DNA of 64,000 nucleotides from Pseudactinotalea terrae (GCF_009733845.1 NZ_WNXZ01000003.1:186001-250000); one strand, 5' to 3'. Positions 27,993 to 37,512 are shown, counted from the stretch's first letter. Notes: generated from the letters alone by a model not told the origin. Numbers and translations are program-made.

Positions 27993-29117
27993 GTGACTTA
28001 CGAGATCGAGATCGGCCGGGGCAAGCGTGGCCGCCGTGCGTACTCCTTCGACGACATCGCCGTCGTGCCGTCGCGCAGGACCCGCGACCCCGAGGACGTG
28101 TCGGTGAGCTGGCAGATCGACGCCTATCACGTGGACCTGCCGGTGCTCGCCGCACCGATGGACTCGGTGATGAGCCCCGAGACCGCGATCCTGCTGGGCC
28201 AGCTGGGCGGCATCGGCGTGCTCGACCTCGAGGGTCTGTGGACCCGGTACTCCGACCCGGCGCCGGTGCTTGCCGAGATCGCCGAGCTGCCCGCGGACCG
28301 GGCTACCGCACGCATGCAGGAGCTGTACGCGGCGCCGATCATCCCCGAGCTCATCACCGAGCGGCTCGGTCAGATCCGCAAGGCGGGGGTCACGGTGGCG
28401 GGTGCGCTCTCCCCGCAGCGCACGCAGGAGCACTGGCGCACGGTGATCAGCGCGGGTGTGGACCTGTTCATCATCCGCGGCACCACGGTCTCGGCCGAGC
28501 ACGTCTCCTCGAACGCGGAGCCGCTCAACCTCAAGCGCTTCATCTACGAGCTCGACGTCCCGGTGATAGTCGGCGGCGCCTCCACCTACACCGCCGCGCT
28601 GCACCTGATGCGGACCGGTGCGGCGGGCGTGCTCGTGGGGTTCGGCGGGGGAGCGGCTCACACGACTCGCACCACGCTGGGCATCCACGCGCCGATGGCC
28701 TCCGCGGTCGCGGATGTCGCGGCGGCTCGCCGTGACTACCTCGACGAGTCGGGCGGCCGTTACGTGCACATCGTGGCCGACGGCGGCGTGGGCCGCTCGG
28801 GCGATCTCGTCAAGGCGGTCGCGTGCGGCGCCGACGCCGTGATGCTCGGCGCCGCGCTCGCGCGCGCCACCGAGGCACCGGGCCGCGGCTGGCACTGGGG
28901 TCCGGAGGCTCACCACCCGCACCTGCCGCGCGGCGAGCGCGTCAAGGTCGGCACCGTCGGCACCCTGGAGCAGATCCTGGTAGGCCCGGGCAGCCAGGCC
29001 GACGGCACCGTCAACCTCATCGGGGCGCTCCGACGCGCGATGGCCACCACCGGGTACTCCGACCTCAAGGAGTTCCAGCGGGTCGAGGTCGTCGTCTCCC
29101 CGTACCACCCCGCCTGA
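27993..29117 (+). CDS. guaB3: GuaB3-family IMP dehydrogenase-related protein
   Basis: This 374-residue TIM-barrel protein lacks CBS domains and follows guaB. The start EIEIGRGKRGRRAYSFDDIA and the phosphate-site loops IIRGTTVSAEH and IVADGGVGRSGDLVKA match GuaB3. In the loop that carries the catalytic Cys in IMP dehydrogenase, this protein reads GGGAAHTTR, so His stands where Cys is expected. Typical C-terminal GuaB3 motifs include GTLEQILVGPGSQADGTVN. The family is widespread in actinomycetes; the reaction is uncertain, and the loop argues against an ordinary IMP dehydrogenase mechanism. It is probably co-expressed with guaB. Confidence 0.9.
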   Translation: MTYEIEIGRGKRGRRAYSFDDIAVVPSRRTRDPEDVSVSWQIDAYHVDLPVLAAPMDSVMSPETAILLGQLGGIGVLDLEGLWTRYSDPAPVLAEIAELPADRATARMQELYAAPIIPELITERLGQIRKAGVTVAGALSPQRTQEHWRTVISAGVDLFIIRGTTVSAEHVSSNAEPLNLKRFIYELDVPVIVGGASTYTAALHLMRTGAAGVLVGFGGGAAHTTRTTLGIHAPMASAVADVAAARRDYLDESGGRYVHIVADGGVGRSGDLVKAVACGADAVMLGAALARATEAPGRGWHWGPEAHHPHLPRGERVKVGTVGTLEQILVGPGSQADGTVNLIGALRRAMATTGYSDLKEFQRVEVVVSPYHPA

Positions 29118-29231
29118 GCCGCGCTCGGGAGCCAGCGGCGTGAGGCGAGCAGCGACAGCCCCGCACGCCACGCGCCCCACGACATCCGTGCGGCGGGCTC
29201 GACGTCGTCGTCAGCTGCTTGGCACGGGCAG

Positions 29232-30206
29232 ATGAGCATGGCCCGGGTGAGGTGGGGCGTGATCGGGCTCGGTGACGTCGTCGAGCGCAAGAGCGGGCCG
29301 GCACTTCAGTCGGTACCGGGCTCGAGCATCGCCGCGGTGATGCGCCGCGACGGCGCCCGGGCGGCCGACTTCGCGCGCCGGCACGGCGTTCCCCGCTGGT
29401 ACGACGACCCGCAGGCCCTGGTCGAGGACGAGGGCGTCGACGCCGTCTACGTCGCCACGCCGCCGGGAAGCCACGCCGAGCACGCGATCCGCGCCGCCGA
29501 GGCAGGCAAGCACGTGTACGTCGAGAAGCCGATGGGCCGTGCGGCCGTCGAGTGCGAGTCGATGATCGATGCCTGCGATCGTGCAGGAGTCGGGCTGTTC
29601 GTTGCCTACTACCGCCGGGCCCTGCCGCGGTTCGTCGCCGCGCAGGCTGCGATTCGCGACGGTCGGCTCGGCGAGATCGAGAGCGTACGGGTCACGCTGC
29701 TGCGCCGGTCCGCAGGCGGCGGCTGGCGGCTCGACCCGATCCTCTCCGGTGGTGGACTCTTCGTGGACCTCGCCTCCCATACCCTCGACTGGCTCGACCT
29801 GGCGGTGGGCGCGATCACCGAGATCGGTGGAACCGTCGACGGCGGGCCGGCCGAATCAGCGGTCTCGGCCTCGTTCTCCTTCGGCCCGACCGTGACGGGG
29901 CGCGGGCGTTGGGACTTCGCCGCGGATCAGGATCTCGACGAGGTCGAGATCCTCGGCAGCCGCGGATCCTTGCGGATGTCGGGCTTCGGTACCGATCCTG
30001 CGGTGCTGACCACCTCCGAGGGCACCATCCAGCTCCCGGCCGATCAACCGCCCGTGGTTCAGCAGCCGCTGATCGCGAACGTGGTCGGTTCGCTGCTCGG
30101 GCAGGCCGAGCCGATCAGCACGGGCACGACGGCGATCCGCACCACGCGCGTCATCGACGCCGTGCTCGCCGGGCACCGCGAGCGGCACGGGATCAGCTTC
30201 GGCTAG
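29232..30206 (+). CDS. Gfo/Idh/MocA-family oxidoreductase
   Basis: This 324-residue NAD(P)-dependent dehydrogenase has a Rossmann fold with VIGLGDVVERKSGPAL at the N-terminus, VATPPGSHAEHAIRAAEAG and the active-site Lys region VEKPMGR (about residue 97). The C-terminal Gfo/Idh domain contains RRSAGGGWRLDPILSGGGLFVDLASHTLD, where the Asp and His are typical catalytic residues. It would oxidise a sugar, inositol or related polyol. The ATG at 29238 is an alternative start. It stands alone, and the substrate cannot be inferred from the neighbours. A 305-base gap with palindrome C2 follows. Confidence 0.88.
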   Translation: MSMARVRWGVIGLGDVVERKSGPALQSVPGSSIAAVMRRDGARAADFARRHGVPRWYDDPQALVEDEGVDAVYVATPPGSHAEHAIRAAEAGKHVYVEKPMGRAAVECESMIDACDRAGVGLFVAYYRRALPRFVAAQAAIRDGRLGEIESVRVTLLRRSAGGGWRLDPILSGGGLFVDLASHTLDWLDLAVGAITEIGGTVDGGPAESAVSASFSFGPTVTGRGRWDFAADQDLDEVEILGSRGSLRMSGFGTDPAVLTTSEGTIQLPADQPPVVQQPLIANVVGSLLGQAEPISTGTTAIRTTRVIDAVLAGHRERHGISFG

Positions 30207-30260
30207 CCGCGGCGCGGACCGGTCAGGCGCGCCGCCGCGCCCCGCCGGCCGCTGTTCTCT

Positions 30261-30328
30261 CGAGTTCGTCGCTGACCGGCGAGGTCGTCGGGAGAACCCA
30301 ACGACCTGGCCGATGTGGAACGAACTCG
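30261..30328. repeat. Nested palindrome C2 (68 bp)
   Basis: Outer CGAGTTCGT/ACGAACTCG pairs and an inner AGGTCGT/ACGACCT pair sit at the same offsets as in copy C1 (4209-4276). The gap from 30207 to 30512 has no gene that I can support; this element and the start-site region of the next gene are all I see. Confidence 0.7.
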
Positions 30329-30512
30329 GCGGGTACGCGCCGGCAGGGCAGGCGGCCAGCAGCTCGTGGTGCCCGGGCACGCGACGGTCGCAGGGTGCGG
30401 GCAGGTGGTGACCGTAGGTGCAGCTGGGTCGCCCGTCGAGGTTCATCCCGCGTTCGCACGACACGCACCCAGGCATCTCCTCCCGGTCGCCCAGCGCTGG
30501 GGTGATGATCAC

Positions 30513-31646
30513 GTGCGGATCGCGATCGTCGCCGAGTCCTTCCTCCCTCACACGAACGGCGTCACCGGGTCGGTGCTCCGGACCCTGACCCATCTGTTGG
30601 CCGGTGGTCACGAGGCGGTAGTCCTGGCCGCGGGGCACGGCGCTCCCGTGGATCACGACGGCGCCCCGGTCCTTCACCTTCCCTCGTTCGGTCTCCCCGG
30701 GTATCCCCAGGTGCGGCTCAACATGGCCGGGCAGCGGCGCGTGAGCGATCTGCTCGCCGCGGTCGAGCCCGACGTCGTGCACCTGGCGGCCCCGATGCTG
30801 CTCGGCCACAAGGGAGTGCGCGCCGCCGCTGCGCTCGGGCTGCCCACCGTGGCGGTGTTCCAGACCGACGTCGCGGCCTACGCCGAACGCTACGGCTTCC
30901 CCGGCTGGTCCGAACGCGTCTGGAACCGCATCAGCGAGATCCACGAGCAGGCGGACCTCACCCTGGTTCCCTCGACGCACTACCGCGACGAGCTCAGCGA
31001 CCGCGGGGTGTCCAACCTGCAGATCTGGGGCCGCGGTGTCGACCAGGTGCAGTTCGACCCGGCCCGGCGCAGCGAGAGCGTCCGGTGCTCCTGGGGCGTG
31101 CAGCCCGGGGAGGTGGTGGTGGGGTTCCTCGGGCGGCTCGCTCCCGAGAAGCAGGTCGAGGACATGGCGGTGCTGACCGACATCCCGGGCGTGCGGATCG
31201 TCCTCGTCGGTGACGGGCCGGCGCGCGCGAGCATCGCGGCGGCGCTGCCGCACGCCGTCCTGGCAGGCCACCTCGCCGGTGAGGAGCTCGGCGCCGCGGT
31301 CGCCTCGTTCGACATCCTGGTGGCGCCCGGCGAGAGCGAGACGTTCTGCCAGTCGCTGCAGGAGGCGCTCGCAGCCGGCGTCCCGGTCGTCGCGCCGGCC
31401 GCCGGTGGTCCGCGCGACCTCGTGGACGTCTCCCGCACGGGCTGGCTCTACGCCCCGGGCGACCTCGCGGGGTTGCGCTCCGCCGTCGTCGACCTCGTGG
31501 GTGACGAACGCAAGAGGCGAGCGTTCGGGCAGGCGGCGAGGGCCGCCGTCGCTGATCGGACCTGGTCACGGATCGGCGACGAGCTCCTCGACCACTACCG
31601 CTGGGCCCGCTCGCACGCCGCCGGGTCGCGAGGAGGTGCGCGGTGA
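30513..31646 (+). CDS. GT4 glycosyltransferase, MgtA-like (GDP-mannose alpha-mannosyltransferase)
   Basis: This 377-residue GT4 enzyme has the N-terminal RIAIVAESFLPHTNGV, typical of actinobacterial MgtA/PimB'-type enzymes. The donor-binding half has VGFLGRLAPEKQVED (about 200) and ESETFCQSLQEALAAGVPVVAPAAGG (EX7E motif, about 275-300). The start is GTG 30513, after GGGGTGAT. Family knowledge suggests mannosyl transfer from GDP-mannose to a membrane glycolipid such as glucuronosyl-diacylglycerol. It overlaps the next glycosyltransferase by four bases. The acceptor is unproven. Confidence 0.88.
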   Translation: MRIAIVAESFLPHTNGVTGSVLRTLTHLLAGGHEAVVLAAGHGAPVDHDGAPVLHLPSFGLPGYPQVRLNMAGQRRVSDLLAAVEPDVVHLAAPMLLGHKGVRAAAALGLPTVAVFQTDVAAYAERYGFPGWSERVWNRISEIHEQADLTLVPSTHYRDELSDRGVSNLQIWGRGVDQVQFDPARRSESVRCSWGVQPGEVVVGFLGRLAPEKQVEDMAVLTDIPGVRIVLVGDGPARASIAAALPHAVLAGHLAGEELGAAVASFDILVAPGESETFCQSLQEALAAGVPVVAPAAGGPRDLVDVSRTGWLYAPGDLAGLRSAVVDLVGDERKRRAFGQAARAAVADRTWSRIGDELLDHYRWARSHAAGSRGGAR

Positions 31647-32761
31647 ACGCTGAGCAGCGGCACATCGTCGCCGTCGCGAACTTCTTCGGCCCGCGGACGG
31701 GCGGCCTCAAGACCGCCCTGCTCGCGATCGGGCAGGGCTACCGCGCCGCCGGGCACCGGTACAGCCTCGTGGTTCCGGGGGAGCGTGACGACGTGATCGA
31801 GACCGCCGCCGGACCGATGTACACGGTGGCCGCACCGGTGGTGCCGGGGTCGGGTGGTTACCGCGTCATCGTGCGGACCGGCGTGGTGCGACGCCTGCTC
31901 AGCGCGCTGGCGCCCGACCGCGTCGAGCTGTCCGACCGCACCACGCTGCACGGACTCACCCGCTGGGCACGTGCGCGGGGGATCCCGTGCCTGCTGACCG
32001 CGCACGAGCGGCTCGACGGCGTCCTCCTCAGCGCGGGCGTGCCCCACGGCCTGGCCACGGGATTGGCTGATGCGCGGAACCGCGTGAGCCTGGCGTCGGG
32101 GGCGGTGCTGGTCGCGACCACAGCATTTGCGGCGCAGGAGCTCGAGCGTGTGGGCGGACGGCCCCACCGCGTGCCGCTGGGCGTGGATCTGGACGCGTTC
32201 GCGCCGGTACCCCGGCGGCGCCACGAGAGCGTCGAGCTGCTGCTGTGCAGCCGGCTCTCGCGCGAGAAGCAGCCCGCGCTGGCGATCGCGACGGTGCGGA
32301 CGCTGCTCGCGCGAGGTGTCGACGCGCACCTCACGGTGGCCGGGCACGGACCGTTGCGAGCTGCCCTGGAGCGGCAGGCGACCGGGCTGCCGGTGCGGTT
32401 CCTCGGCTTCGTGTCCGGTCGCGCTGAGCTCCGCCAGGTGCTGGGCACGGCAGACATCACGCTCGCGCCGGGACCGATCGAGACCTTCGGGCTGGCGGCA
32501 CTGGAGAGCTTGGCCTGCGGCACCCCGGTGGTCGGCAACGCGGCCTCCGCGCTGCCCGAGGTGATCGGCGACGGCGGTATCACCGCGACCGGTTCCCCCG
32601 AGGCGTTCGCCGATGCCGTGCAGGCCTTGCTGCGGATCCCGGAAAGAGCGCGGCGAGATGCTGCGCGCCGCCGCGCGGAGACCTTCCCGTGGCATCGCAC
32701 GACGGCCGCGCTGCTCGCGCTCGCGCCCGAGCCGCAGGAACCGCTGCCCAGCCAGGTCTGA
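31643..32761 (+). CDS. GT4 glycosyltransferase
   Basis: This 372-residue GT4 enzyme has an N-terminal AVANFFGPRTGGLKTALLAIG with the Gly-rich acceptor loop. The C-terminal donor domain has LLLCSRLSREKQPALAIATV and PGPIETFGLAALESLACGTPVVGN (EX7E). It is translationally coupled to the MgtA-like gene (GTGA overlap) and followed by an SGNH hydrolase 16 bases on, suggesting that the trio builds or trims a surface glycoconjugate. The sugar donor and acceptor cannot be read from the sequence. Confidence 0.88.
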   Translation: MNAEQRHIVAVANFFGPRTGGLKTALLAIGQGYRAAGHRYSLVVPGERDDVIETAAGPMYTVAAPVVPGSGGYRVIVRTGVVRRLLSALAPDRVELSDRTTLHGLTRWARARGIPCLLTAHERLDGVLLSAGVPHGLATGLADARNRVSLASGAVLVATTAFAAQELERVGGRPHRVPLGVDLDAFAPVPRRRHESVELLLCSRLSREKQPALAIATVRTLLARGVDAHLTVAGHGPLRAALERQATGLPVRFLGFVSGRAELRQVLGTADITLAPGPIETFGLAALESLACGTPVVGNAASALPEVIGDGGITATGSPEAFADAVQALLRIPERARRDAARRRAETFPWHRTTAALLALAPEPQEPLPSQV

Positions 32762-32777
32762 GACGCCAGGAGGAGCT

Positions 32778-33617
32778 GTGACCACCACCATCCCCACCAC
32801 GATCCGCAGTCGGACCTCACCACGCCCGACCCCACTGCTGTGCGCCCTCGGAGACTCGGCGAGCGCGGGGGTGGGCGATCGGATGTCCACCGCCTCCCGC
32901 GCAGGCGTCCGTGACCTGCCCGGCTGCGGCTGGCCCGTGCACCTGGCGAGCGCGCTCGGGACGAACATGCGCAACCTCGGTACCAACGGCGCCCGCGCAC
33001 GCGACGTGCTCGCGGACCAGCTCCCGCTCGCCGTGGCCGCACGACCTGAGCTCGCCACCGTGCTGATCGGTGGCAACGACGTGCTCCGCGGCGACTTCGA
33101 CATCCTCGAGGTGAGTGCCGCACTCGCCTCCGTCACGAGCTGCCTGCTCGACGGCGGGACGCAGGTCGTGCTCGTCGTGCCACCTCAGATCGGCCCCGAC
33201 CTGCCTGCGCCGAGCTCGGTACGACGCGTCCTCGGCAGCCGGATGGCGCATGTGCGGCAGGCGACCCGAGAGGTCGCCGCCGCACACGCACGCGACGGGC
33301 TGCTGCTGGTGGACGCCGACCCGCTCCGTGCCGTGGCACGCGACGTCATGCACGTCGATCGGATCCATCCCTCCCCACGTGGGCACCGGCTGCTCGCGGA
33401 GCTGGTCGCGGATGAGCTCGGCGGCCGGGGCTGGCCGAGGGTCGGCGTGGTCGACGAGGTGCCACCGGCTCCCGGCGTGCCGGCGCGGGTCGCGTGGATG
33501 CTGGTGCGGGGTGCGCCGTGGTTCGTCCGGCGCAGCCGTGACCTGCTGCCGGAGCTCGTCCGGGTCGTCGTCAGCGAGGAACGACAACGCCGCCGGCGCG
33601 GGCGGGCGCCCGCGTAA
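32778..33617 (+). CDS. SGNH/GDSL-family hydrolase
   Basis: This 279-residue esterase-fold protein shows block I CALGDSASAGVGDR (Ser near residue 28), the block II Gly, block III IGGNDVLRGDF (Asn near 98) and block V DRIHPSPRGH (Asp/His near 197). The start is GTG after AGGAGG; the frame upstream is a shadow of the glycosyltransferase. It has no signal peptide, so it is probably cytoplasmic. The C-terminal 75 residues are basic. It is the third gene of the glycosyltransferase operon and may deacylate or acyl-transfer to the product. Confidence 0.88.
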   Translation: MTTTIPTTIRSRTSPRPTPLLCALGDSASAGVGDRMSTASRAGVRDLPGCGWPVHLASALGTNMRNLGTNGARARDVLADQLPLAVAARPELATVLIGGNDVLRGDFDILEVSAALASVTSCLLDGGTQVVLVVPPQIGPDLPAPSSVRRVLGSRMAHVRQATREVAAAHARDGLLLVDADPLRAVARDVMHVDRIHPSPRGHRLLAELVADELGGRGWPRVGVVDEVPPAPGVPARVAWMLVRGAPWFVRRSRDLLPELVRVVVSEERQRRRRGRAPA

Positions 33618-33627
33618 AGTGCGGCGG

Positions 33628-34083
33628 GTGCTGCACTTCACCGAGTACGACACCCGACTGGCCGGCTACGCGGTCATCACCCGCGAGGACACCATCCTGC
33701 TGACCTGGTTCAACGGCGCGAAGCCCTGCTGGTCGCTGCCCGGTGGCGGGATCGAGTTCGACGAGTCCATCGAGGAGGGCGTGATCCGGGAGGCGAAGGA
33801 GGAGTCCGGGTACGACATCGTGCTCGGCACGCTGCTGGGCACGCACTCCTTCACCGATGTCGATCCCGACCGCGCCCGACCCTTCAAGTCGGTGCGGATC
33901 TTCTACAGTGCCGAGATCACCGGCGGCACCCTCGGCACTCTCGAGGTCGGCGGCACCACCGACTACGCGGAGTGGGTCTCGTTCACGGATCTCGCCGACC
34001 AGCCCTGTGCCGAGATCGTCGACCTCGCCGTGGGCTACGTGCGCCCGGACCGGGTGCGGCGGCCGCAGGTCAGCGGGCGCTGA
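33628..34083 (+). CDS. Nudix hydrolase
   Basis: This 151-residue protein has a clear Nudix box from GGGIEFDESIEEG to REAKEESGYDI (about 35-58), the site that cleaves nucleoside diphosphates linked to another moiety. The start is uncertain: GTG 33628 (Leu-His-Phe next) or GTG 33619; the frame upstream is not coding. It begins just after the SGNH gene and converges on mshA, with the two 3' ends overlapping by 14 bases. The substrate is unknown. Confidence 0.85.
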   Translation: MLHFTEYDTRLAGYAVITREDTILLTWFNGAKPCWSLPGGGIEFDESIEEGVIREAKEESGYDIVLGTLLGTHSFTDVDPDRARPFKSVRIFYSAEITGGTLGTLEVGGTTDYAEWVSFTDLADQPCAEIVDLAVGYVRPDRVRRPQVSGR

Positions 34084-35266
34084 GGAGAGCGCGGTACGTC
34101 TCGACCGTCGACTCGGCCACATCGCCCCAGCGGCGCGTCAGGGCATGCTCCCGGCCGGCCGCCCCGAGCGCCGCGACGCGTGCCGGGTCGCCGAGCAGCT
34201 CCGTCACCGCATCGGCCCACTGCTCCGGGTCCCAGCCAGGCAGCAGGACGCCCGTGACGCCGTCGATCACCGACTCCGCCAGCCCGCCCGTCAGGGCGGC
34301 GACGACCGGCACCCCGCTGGCAGCCGCCTCCAGAGCAACCAGCCCATAGGTCTCCGAGTGCGAGGGCACCAGCACGAGCGTGGCCGCCCGCATCAGCTCC
34401 GCGAGCTCGTGGCGACCCTGCGGACCCACGAGGGCGACGTCGTCGGCAACTCCTGTCGACTCGGCCAGGCGGGCGAGCGAACGGGGGTACTCCTCATCGC
34501 TGGTGGCTCCGCCGGCGACGACCAGCCGGGGCCGGGGCTCGCCAGGGCCGCGGCGTGAGATCACCCCGGCCAGCGTCTCGATCGCGAGGTCGATCGCCTT
34601 CAGCGGCTCCAGGCGTGCCGCCGCGAGCAGCACGGGCTGCTCGCCGGCGTCGTCTCCGGGTCGGAACAGGTCCGCGTCGACACCGGGATGGACGACATGC
34701 AGGATGCCGGGATCCGCGCCGAGCCGGTCGACCACCGTGCGCGCCTCGGCGTCGGAGATCGCGATCACGGCGTCGGTGCTGCGGGCGAGCCATGCCTCTC
34801 CCTCGAGCCGGGCCGGCGACTCGGGCCGTTCCCCCTCGGACAGGGCGGTCTGCGGCGGTGCGGCGATGCTGTGGAAGGACTGCACGTGCAGCACCCCGAG
34901 CTCGCGCGCCAGCGGCAGCGCAGCCACGCCGGAGAACCAGTGGTGGGAGTGCAGCACGTCGACCTCCGGCTGCTCCCGTTCGAGCGCGGCGGCGAACTCC
35001 TCGATGAGGTCGTCGTGCTCGTTCTTGAGGATCGTGCGGGCAGGCCCCACCGGCAGCCGGCGCACGCGCACCCCCTCGAGCACCTCGTCCTGGGCGGCGC
35101 CCTCGCTGCTCAGCCGCGTCCACACGGTGACGCGATGCCCGGCGGCCGCCATCGCCACGCTCGTCTGCTGCACCACCACGTTCATGCCGCCCACATCCCC
35201 GGAACCGGGCTGCTGGAACGGGTCGGTGTGCAGGCACACGACGCCGATGCGCAAGGGGGAAGGCAC
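34070..35266 (-). CDS. mshA: D-inositol-3-phosphate glycosyltransferase MshA-like
   Basis: This 398-residue GT4 enzyme is probably the first committed step of mycothiol synthesis: UDP-GlcNAc plus 1L-myo-inositol-1-phosphate. The start HTDPFQQPGSGDVGGMNV is the MshA acceptor loop, followed by VDVLHSHHWFSG and VVHPGVDADLFRPG. The donor half has LLAAARLEPLKAIDLAIE and SHSETYGLVALEAAASGVPVV. GTG 35266 follows GGGGAGAA; ATG 35293 is in frame but less likely. Mycothiol replaces glutathione in actinomycetes. Related GT4 enzymes could be confused with MshA, so the call is good but not certain. Confidence 0.8.
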   Translation of the reverse strand: MPSPLRIGVVCLHTDPFQQPGSGDVGGMNVVVQQTSVAMAAAGHRVTVWTRLSSEGAAQDEVLEGVRVRRLPVGPARTILKNEHDDLIEEFAAALEREQPEVDVLHSHHWFSGVAALPLARELGVLHVQSFHSIAAPPQTALSEGERPESPARLEGEAWLARSTDAVIAISDAEARTVVDRLGADPGILHVVHPGVDADLFRPGDDAGEQPVLLAAARLEPLKAIDLAIETLAGVISRRGPGEPRPRLVVAGGATSDEEYPRSLARLAESTGVADDVALVGPQGRHELAELMRAATLVLVPSHSETYGLVALEAAASGVPVVAALTGGLAESVIDGVTGVLLPGWDPEQWADAVTELLGDPARVAALGAAGREHALTRRWGDVAESTVETYRALLSAR

Positions 35267-35356
35267 GTGCGCATTCTCCCCGAAGGTGACCACCGCCGTC
35301 GGACCGATCTACAGACCGGACACGCCGCAGCGTCTCTTGGCCGCCGATGCCGGGGC

Positions 35357-35893
35357 TCAGGTCGTCGCGAACGCCTGCCTGAAGAGCACCACGGCCAGCA
35401 CGATGCCGACCCATGGACCGACCACCCCGAGCCCGATCGCGACGATGCCCTGCACGACGCCTCGCTTCTGCGCGAGCGCCACGATGCCTTGGACGATGGC
35501 CCACAGACCGAACAGGAACCAGACCAGCAGCCCGTTGAGCAGCGCGATCGCGAGCAGCGCCACGGTGTTGCCGGCGCCGCCGTCGAGCGAGGCTGGCGAG
35601 AGCAGGCCGACGGCGATCAGGGCGTTGATCGTCGAACCACCGAGGGCGATCAGCCCGGCGACGAGCGCGACCCAGCCCAGCGCCGGGGACGTCGACCGTG
35701 GTGGGACCTGACGACCCGAGTAGTCGACGTACGCGTCCGGGGCGGCGTACCCACTCGCATCGATAGCGTCACCGGAGCGGTCAGCAAGGGGATGGCCGCC
35801 GCCCATGGGCTGGCCCGAGTACTCGGGCGGGAACGAGCCGTACGGTCCGCTCGGAGCGGCGCCGTCAGGGGTCTCGCGCTGCGGTTCAGCCAT
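35357..35893 (-). CDS. DUF4190-like small membrane protein
   Basis: This 178-residue protein has a roughly 65-residue Pro/Gly/Tyr-rich cytoplasmic N-terminus, followed by three or four hydrophobic segments (about 73-93, 107-135 and 145-172). The layout, low-complexity tail plus a small helical membrane domain, is typical of actinobacterial DUF4190 or related proteins. It is monocistronic and divergent from fumC across 107 bases. Function is unknown. Confidence 0.7.
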   Translation of the reverse strand: MAEPQRETPDGAAPSGPYGSFPPEYSGQPMGGGHPLADRSGDAIDASGYAAPDAYVDYSGRQVPPRSTSPALGWVALVAGLIALGGSTINALIAVGLLSPASLDGGAGNTVALLAIALLNGLLVWFLFGLWAIVQGIVALAQKRGVVQGIVAIGLGVVGPWVGIVLAVVLFRQAFATT

Positions 35894-36000
35894 ACCCCGG
35901 AGTCTCCCAGACCGGTGCTTCGGCTAGCAGGTCCGGGGCCGGGCACAGGTCCCCGTGGTGGGATACTCGAGGCGCCCTGAACCCCCTGACGGAGTGGACG

Positions 36001-37401
36001 ATGACTGCGAGCGACGAGCACGCCGAGTACCGGATCGAGCACGACACGATGGGGGAGGTCCGGGTCCCGAAAGCGGCGAAGTACCGGGCGCAGACCCAGC
36101 GAGCGGTCGAGAACTTCGCGATCTCCGGCGTCGGGATCTCCCGCCACCACATCGCGGCGCTCGCTCAGATCAAGCGAGCAGCAGCTCTCGCGAATGCCGA
36201 GCTCGGCGTCATCGATCAGGCGAGGGCCGACGCGATCGTGGCCGCCGCCGACCGCGTGATCGCCGGCGAGTTCGACGCGCACTTCCCGATCGACGTGTTC
36301 CAGACCGGTTCGGGAACGTCCTCGAACATGAACACCAACGAGGTGATCGCCACGCTCGCGACCGAGGCGGGCACCGAGGTGCACCCGAACGACCACGTCA
36401 ACGCGAGCCAGTCCAGCAACGACGTGTTCCCGGCATCGATCCACATCGCGGCCACGGAGGCCGTCATCAGCGAGCTGCTGCCGGGGCTCGAGACCCTTGC
36501 GATCTCGCTCGAGGCGAAGGCCACCGAGTTCGCCGAGGTGGTCAAGGCCGGCCGCACGCACCTGATGGACGCCACGCCCGTGACGCTCGGACAGGAGTTC
36601 GGCGGCTACGCCCAGCAGATCCGTAACGGGATCGCGCGAGTCGAGGCTGCGCTGCCGCGGCTGGCACAGCTGCCGCTCGGCGGCACGGCTGTGGGCACCG
36701 GCATCAACACCCCGCCCGGCTTCCCGCAGCGCGTGATCGCGCTCGTGGCCGAGAACACGGGGCTACCTGTCACCGAGGCGCCGAACCACTTCGAGGCGCA
36801 GGGCGCGCAGGACTCGCTGGTCGAGGCGAGCGGGGCGCTGCGCACGGTCGCGGTCTCGCTCGTGAAGATCTGCAACGACCTGCGGTGGATGGGCTCCGGG
36901 CCGCGTACCGGGCTCGGCGAGATCGCGCTGCCCGACCTGCAGCCGGGTTCCTCGATCATGCCGGGCAAGGTCAACCCGGTCATCCCCGAGGCCACGCTGA
37001 TGGTAGCCGCCCAGGTGATCGGCAACGACGCGACGATCACGTTCGCGGGTGCCTCCGGCAACTTCGAGCTCAACGTCATGCTGCCGGTCCTCGCGCGGAA
37101 CCTGCTCGAGTCGATCAACCTGCTCGCCAACTCCTCGCGCGCGCTCGCAGGCACGTGCGTGGACGGCATCACGGCCAACGTGGAGCACGCGCGTCAGCTC
37201 GCCGAGTCCTCGCCGTCGATCGTCACCCCGCTCAACCGGGTGATCGGGTACGAGGCTGCGGCGAAGATCGCGAAGCACTCGGTCACGCAGGGGATGACCG
37301 TGCGCGAGGCCGTCATCGACCTCGGGTACGTCGAGCGCGGTGAGGTCACCGAGGAGCAGCTCGACGCGGCGCTCGACGTGATGTCGATGACCCACCCGTA
37401 G
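36001..37401 (+). CDS. fumC: Class II fumarate hydratase FumC
   Basis: This 466-residue enzyme reversibly hydrates fumarate to L-malate in the TCA cycle. It shows [32 protein letters not shown], the substrate-site [31 protein letters not shown] and the family signature [15 protein letters not shown], which carries the catalytic Ser. Length is normal for the class II, iron-independent type. It ends 16 bases before palindrome B1. Confidence 0.97.
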   Translation: MTASDEHAEYRIEHDTMGEVRVPKAAKYRAQTQRAVENFAISGVGISRHHIAALAQIKRAAALANAELGVIDQARADAIVAAADRVIAGEFDAHFPIDVFQTGSGTSSNMNTNEVIATLATEAGTEVHPNDHVNASQSSNDVFPASIHIAATEAVISELLPGLETLAISLEAKATEFAEVVKAGRTHLMDATPVTLGQEFGGYAQQIRNGIARVEAALPRLAQLPLGGTAVGTGINTPPGFPQRVIALVAENTGLPVTEAPNHFEAQGAQDSLVEASGALRTVAVSLVKICNDLRWMGSGPRTGLGEIALPDLQPGSSIMPGKVNPVIPEATLMVAAQVIGNDATITFAGASGNFELNVMLPVLARNLLESINLLANSSRALAGTCVDGITANVEHARQLAESSPSIVTPLNRVIGYEAAAKIAKHSVTQGMTVREAVIDLGYVERGEVTEEQLDAALDVMSMTHP

Positions 37402-37416
37402 CGGGCGTCGTGCGGG

Positions 37417-37487
37417 ACAAACTCCACGCTCGATGGGCTCAACCCGGCTCCGCAACCGGTTGCGGCGGGTTCGAGCGTGGACTTTGT
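37417..37487. repeat. Nested palindrome B1 (71 bp)
   Basis: Arms 37417-37433 and 37471-37487 pair with one mismatch. An inner perfect palindrome, CGCAACCGGTTGCG, sits at 37451-37464. The inner centre is 36 bases from the left end and 25 from the right, identical in copies B2 and B3. It lies between convergent fumC and glucose dehydrogenase. Confidence 0.85.
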
Positions 37488-37512
37488 TGCAGGGACAGCA
37501 CGCGGGAACCGG

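Noticed and set aside
30223-30468. Minus-strand 81-codon frame in the gap before the MgtA-like gene
   Set aside because: Overlaps palindrome C2, has Arg/Ala-rich composition and no ribosome site; not supported as a gene.
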